The notes below the pieces were generated by a model. It made no database searches. It was given only the letters and a program-made list of their open reading frames with translations, and was not told the DNA's origin. Of a stretch of DNA of 64,000 nt, positions 60,040 to 64,000 are shown one piece after another (positions within the stretch are counted from its first letter, which is position 1; each line of letters opens with the position of its first letter). Origin of the DNA: Augochlora pura (taxonomy: Eukaryota; Arthropoda; Insecta; Hymenoptera; Halictidae); the NCBI RefSeq assembly GCF_028453695.1, contig NC_135779.1, forward strand, positions 4,526,001 to 4,590,000, written 5' to 3'. A program made the position numbers and the translations under genes.

Positions 60040-63000
60040 CTGTAACAATAATAACGTCGAATAGTTATTGAGCTGATCTTCTACTTGGGAGATTTTTATT
60101 ATTTTTATATAATTCTATTAGCTTTATTTTTGTGTTCTATTTCTTCTCATCAGGAAGATTTGTGTAATTGAAACAGAATTTTTAATTTGTAGGTAGGATA
60201 ATTATTTTCGTTCGCATATAGCGATTATTGGCATAGTTTGATAATTTTTTATTCATATATTTTAATGATATTTTCTTTTTAGTTATTTCAGTGATGATAT
60301 CCTTTTCTTGGAATGGTATATAATAATTTATAATATGGAATGTACATAATAATAAGTTGTTGCATATATATTATAACTTATTATTGAAAATTAAATATAT
60401 CATTATAAAGTACGTAACTATTAAGTATAGAATTATAAAGATACGTTTACTGCACTGCAAAAAGGAAATATATTATGGTATACTATTTTATATAAATAAA
60501 TTATTGTATAAGATATCGTATTAATAAAATATTATATAACATTAATATTTCCATTAGGCAATAAAGTAAACGCATCTTTCACTACTTCAAAAATTCTTTC
60601 CAACAAGAATCAATACATTTTCCAAACCAAATTTCGCCTCCGCGCGACTTTTCAAAACAATAAACGAAAATTGCAGTCTCGCACAGTAATATCGTACCGC
60701 GAGTTTCACTTATTTTTTTTCCTTGAAAAAAAGAAAAAACATACCAACCAACTTTAAGCCTAACCCGTTCACGGTCTAATAGAGAGAGAGGGATTTTTTT
60801 CTGCCGGCCCGGTGGAAAAGTTTTTTCATCGGCGCCGCGGTCTCCGGAGAGAAAAACGCTAACACAGAATTTCAACGAAGCACAGGCTTAACCGTGTTTA
60901 TTCAAACTTCGCCGGTCAACCCTCGTGAAGTAAAAACACCGTTAATGAACTTTCTCATTGGAGCATCTGGGTGAGAGAGAGAGAGAGAGAGAATTTCTTT
61001 CTCGCGTCCCGATGAAAATTTGATCGTGCTCTCTCGACGGAAAATGCCGAATGTTCACGAAAAAAAAAGAGGGACAGCCAGCACTCGTTACAAAATAACG
61101 AGTTCCATGGAGTAGACGAATAAATTCATAAAATTTTCGCTTTATACAATACATAATTAACAAAGCGAGTGAGCCATTCGAAAGATCCTTTCCAGCTCTA
61201 CGAAACTGTTGTATTCGTTTTTCTAAACAATTTAATTTCTCATAAATTTTTAAGCTTGGAAGTGGAACATGTAAGACACAAAACTCAGCATACTCGCGGA
61301 TATCCCACTTCTAAGCTTAAATATATATAAAAAATTAAATTATTTAAAAAAACGAATACAACAGTTTCGTAGAGCTGAAAAAGATCTTTCGAACGGCTTA
61401 CTCGCTTTGTTAATTATCTAATGCCAGAGTCGTTATAAAATGAAAAATCTACGGAATCGCTTTACTTAGTTATTCGCCGACCAAATGTATCCTGACTCTA
61501 GTTACATAAAAAGAAACAAAATTCAGGCTCGCGTTCCCGTAAAACGCCATGCCACGTGGCTCTAGAAAGCGGCAAGAGGCGTTCACAAATTCGCCTGCTT
61601 CTTGCCGGGAGGGTTCTATTCCCGGCGGCATCTCTCGCGAAAGAAATGTTCATCTTTACGCGAGTGCATCACGGAGTTTATTCGCAGCCTCCGCTTTAGC
61701 GTAACTCTGGATCTATAAATCCTGCGAGAGTTCGACAGGCGGCGCCGCTTTGAAATAGAGCGGGGCACGGCTCTCGCGAATTATATATGAGAGCGTAGCC
61801 GTGCGATTTCGGTCGTTCTAAATCGGGGGAAAGAACGAGTACACGACGGGATCGAGTAGGAAGGCGCGGAGTCAATAAGTAATGAACGAGGAATTTCTGG
61901 AACGGTTGTAGCGCGATACCCATTGGCGGGTATTCGCGTGCCGAATAGCATTGTACGGACGATCTGTACGAGTTGAGGCTGGGTCAGGACCACGAGTACA
62001 ACCGAGAGAGTCGCGGAGTACTCCGTTTAACCGGGTTTAAAAGTAATGCATGAGGCGGGTCCGAAATAACCAGACACCGTGTTTCATATTTCTGTCGTCG
62101 TCTTCGCGAGTGAGTATTGCTATATTTTATTTATTGTTAATTCAACGAGTGCTAGAAGAATTTTGGGCATTTTGAAAAATCGACTACTGTTCTCGTAGTA
62201 ACGATAAATAATTGTGAGATGATTCTCATCGCAGATATTTGTGTAATAATTTCTGTATAAACGACAGATATTTATTATAGCTTTCAGTTATTTTAATATA
62301 GTAGAAAATTCAATAGCAATTGCATTTATTGTTCCTTTTTTAATTTATCTCATCAAAACATATTTATTATAAATACAAAATTTGGATAGCATTGATTAAT
62401 TCACGTTAATTAATTTCTCAAAGGAAAATGCTTCATTTCACACTGGAGAATAATTTTTGACGACTCGAAATGTTTATAATATTAAGAAATATTTGGAGGA
62501 GTCTATAGAATTATTTAATATAAAATATTACAATTATATAACTGTTGCGCAGAAGATATATTAAATTACTGTAAACGATATTACTTAAAACGATATTAAA
62601 TAAAAGGTAAGAGATTGAATATCGTACTAAAAATTGCAACAAATTCCAAAATTCGTTAAACAGTGTAACTATTATATAATAGTGATATTGGGTATATAAT
62701 AAAACTTCGCGTTGAACTTCGTTATCCGATTCGCCTCGACTCGTTTTTTCTCGAGCAGATTTCGATTTTCCGTCGCGGCGTCGGGCGACGTTTAGTAATA
62801 ATCAGAAAGCGGAGGCCGCGATGCACAGAGAAACAATTTCAGAGTGTCTCTGACAAGCGGTAATTGGACTGTCGACAGAAGTACGTGACAGAATTCCGGG
62901 CTTTTCGTCGTCGCGCGCGCGCGCGCGCAGCTTGCACAGCCCGGTTTTAAATAATCCAAACATTCCCATTCGACGGCGGAAATTTTATTGCGGGACCCTG

Positions 63001-64000
63001 ATTTTCCGTTACGGCACACACTTCCATCTTAAACAATTCCAGAAAACGTCGTGGAACGTTCTAACCGCGATCGATGTCGAACAAGGACATGGTAGAACCA
63101 TGGAATTAATAAATAGGAACATTAATTAAGATATTATTATTATTATTGGTAAATTATTTTCTTTAGGAACGCGTCAAATCCGCGGACCAGTTTTTTAATA
63201 GCAAGGGATTGCGATCAATATTTGGATTGCAATAATTTGAGTGATGTGTAATATTTTTAATACTTTTAGTACGAATGGTAAAATAATGAAGAATGAGAAG
63301 AGTGTAATTTTGCAAAATATATTTCTGTTTTATAAAGTAGAATTTCGACAATTTAAAAAACCTAAATATTTAAAACATCGTGCAATACACAAATGATCAC
63401 AATCCAATTATTAACATTATTACCAATAAAAATGAATACACCTATAGCTACTAAATCTTGCAGTTAATTCACTTCGAAACCAATAAACCCAGCCTTTTAA
63501 TTACTACACAAACCGAACAAAAGAAACTTAACAAACCAACATCGAATATCAAATCACCATAATCCTCTTAAAACCACCATAATCCTCCTAAAACCCTCAT
63601 CATAAGCAACGCAAACGATCAAAGTCCACCGTCCATGCCATCGGGCATTTCCAATTAATATCAAAGTACGACAGGATCGAGCATTATCAATTTGTTCGCC
63701 GGTCGTATCGCGAATCACTTTCAACCAGCTAGGAGGGGGAGGTGGAGGAGGTCAATTATGGCCGGGGAGAGTCAGCGTCGTGATGGGACAGCGATGTCGA
63801 GCAAGCGGTTCCGAATGTTGACCATCGCCGTGGTATCGAGGGAAATAGGGTGTCGAGGTTGTTGGCAGACGGGCTCAAAGGAGCCCCGGGAACAGTCTCG
63901 GCCGCCCCCGTTCCCCCCCCTTCTCATGGTGGCTGTCCCGACCACCGTGGGCATCGCCCACGTACCGATCGTGCCCGGACAACGGCGGCCGTACACCGGC
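60040..64000 (-). other. Stretch upstream of the Smg6 exons, probably part of a long Smg6 intron
   Basis: No exon was recognised here. The missing first half of the PIN domain must be encoded further up, so at least part of this stretch should be intron. Contents: AT-rich DNA at 60080-60580 and 62120-62700; a (GA)n run at 60973-60992; a 250-bp foldback at 61161-61409; CpG-rich patches at 61500-62110, 62700-63110 and 63600-64000; and a (GC)n run near 62911-62928. Confidence 0.6.
61161..61409. mobile_element. Foldback element flanked by TTAA, two arms of about 106 bp
   Basis: The left arm starts CAAAGCGAGTGAGCC and the right arm ends GGCTTACTCGCTTTG, with TTAA on both outer sides (61157-61160 and 61410-61413). 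The arms are about 90 percent complementary to the inner AAGCTT near 61248 and 61312, leaving a loop of roughly 40 bases. There is no coding capacity. It is either a full-length-TIR MITE or a source of a long hairpin RNA. Confidence 0.85.

Noticed and set aside
63772..63996. Possible upstream Smg6 exon on the minus strand
   Set aside because: The sequence does not resemble the N-terminal half of the PIN domain in any frame.

Overview
The window looks like nuclear DNA of an insect, most likely a hymenopteran (bee, wasp or ant). The reasons are short CpG-rich patches alternating with AT-rich stretches, very low gene density, abundant (CT)n and (TTC)n microsatellites, many small TTAA-flanked inverted-repeat elements, and one intron-split gene that is clearly animal Smg6. 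There are no bacterial-type operons, rRNA genes, recognisable tRNA genes or CRISPR arrays. The order-level assignment is inference, not proof.

Right part (about 45.9-64 kb). The only confident gene is Smg6, the endonuclease of nonsense-mediated mRNA decay. Its last three coding exons lie on the minus strand at 60039-59819, 57230-57146 and 54844-54708. They splice in phase (221, 85 and 137 bases) and encode the C-terminal part of the PIN nuclease domain, ending at the natural stop. The rest of the gene should lie beyond base 64000. The introns hold a 136-159 bp minisatellite and a 250-bp near-perfect foldback. Downstream of the stop is a long stretch without recognisable genes that may be 3' UTR.

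Middle and left (about 1-45 kb). Two copies of one long, apparently non-coding repeat family lie in opposite orientation about 36 kb apart: copy 1 from 4741 rightwards and copy 2 from 45135 leftwards. The best aligned part differs by only about 2.5 percent. Copy 2 runs into a 100-N assembly gap at 40337-40436, so its far end is unknown. The family is dense in strong stem-loops and carries a recurring paired motif (AACGCG ... GCAACGCTA). I cannot assign it to a known transposon class; it is the most unusual thing in the window.

The rest is intergenic or intronic DNA: piggyBac-like MITEs (TTAA targets, ends CCCTTTGCACTCGA or CCCTAGAACGA), a dead jockey-like LINE fragment, two copies of a common ACAGGGTGT-type repeat, minisatellites, and three open stretches on the plus strand that could be terminal exons but could equally be chance. 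Most open reading frames in the CpG-rich patches are low in complexity and show no family signature, so they are not annotated as genes.
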